Source: Candidatus Falkowiibacteriota bacterium
GTDB taxonomy: Bacteria; Patescibacteriota; Patescibacteriia; Patescibacteriales; UBA12075
Assembly: GCA_003647675.1 (NCBI GenBank)
Contig: QMNH01000081.1
Span: 1-5,247, forward strand
Direction of reading: 5' to 3'
Length of the DNA stretch: 5,247 nt
In this document: piece by piece, positions 5,169-5,247 of the stretch
Layout: each line of letters begins with the position of its first letter
Numbering within the stretch: the stretch's first letter is position 1
The notes under the pieces: generated by a model
Databases searched by the model: none
Told to the model about the DNA's origin: nothing
The model's input: the letters and a program-made list of their open reading frames with translations, nothing else
Translations under genes and position numbers: made by a program

Positions 5169-5185
5169 TTTTTTTTGGGGGGGGG
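5169..5185 (+). repeat. T8-G9 homopolymer junction
   Basis: Eight Ts (5169-5176) run directly into nine Gs (5177-5185), 54 bases before the hydrolase start on its upstream side. The G run is the same length as that at 2810-2818. Such tracts are prone to slippage. Confidence 0.85.
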
Positions 5186-5198
5186 TAGTAAGATTAAT

Positions 5199-5224
5199 AA
5201 AAAAGTTGACTATTAAAAGCCAAC
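5199..5224 (-). terminator. Minus-strand terminator for a gene beyond the right edge
   Basis: On the minus strand GTTGGCT pairs with AGTCAAC (5218-5224 with 5205-5211, one G-U wobble) around a 6-base loop and is followed by TTTTTT. This is a short intrinsic terminator for a transcript entering from the right. It has the same layout as the hairpin at 2760-2790. Confidence 0.55.
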
Positions 5225-5247
5225 CTAATTTTGTGGGGGCTGGTTGA

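Noticed and set aside
5226..5247. G-rich end resembling the 3' arm of a minus-strand tRNA
   Set aside because: The reverse complement has TCAACC followed by AGCCCCCA, but the C expected after the T loop is missing and no CCA or paired arm is visible before the window ends.

Overview
The window looks like a stretch of a Candidatus Patescibacteria (CPR) chromosome. This is an inference from style, not from a marker gene. The evidence is AT-rich DNA, almost no Shine-Dalgarno sequences, short promoter-to-start distances, and a small exported protein pairing a CPR-type surface domain with an FN3 domain. There is no rRNA, tRNA, CRISPR array or transposase.

Layout, left to right. (1) Bases 1-825 hold the 3' part of a membrane-anchored sensor histidine kinase, cut by the left edge. 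It is followed by a 37-codon signal-peptide-like mini-ORF (841-954), a (TAAC)n tract and a 321-residue secreted protein (1032-1997) that ends at a 14-bp bidirectional terminator. (2) A very AT-rich minus-strand pentapeptide-repeat protein (2128-2715) converges on that terminator. (3) A 354-base regulatory gap follows, holding a hairpin, a G9 tract with a G-quadruplex motif and a strong sigma70-type promoter embedded in a long imperfect inverted repeat. This promoter drives a class II Fic AMP-transferase with a C-terminal winged helix (3070-4143). (4) A second bidirectional terminator separates Fic from an AT-rich minus-strand alpha/beta hydrolase (4404-5123). The right edge carries another G9 tract and a minus-strand terminator for something outside the window.

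The genes do not form one pathway. The kinase and exported protein are surface and signalling functions. Fic and the two minus-strand genes look like accessory single-gene units.

The most striking structure lies between the genes. The two unrelated minus-strand genes share both flanks: a near-identical leaderless promoter block (23 of 28 bases) directly before each ATG, and a 46-base repeat (38 of 46, with a 31-base core at 28 of 31) after each stop, followed by a terminator hairpin. Both also have a run of exactly nine Gs and an A/T-flanked hairpin upstream. Different genes in matching flanks suggest a cassette-like or genome-wide gene-boundary architecture that I cannot assign to a named system. 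The second candidate is the probable self-regulated operator of the Fic gene.
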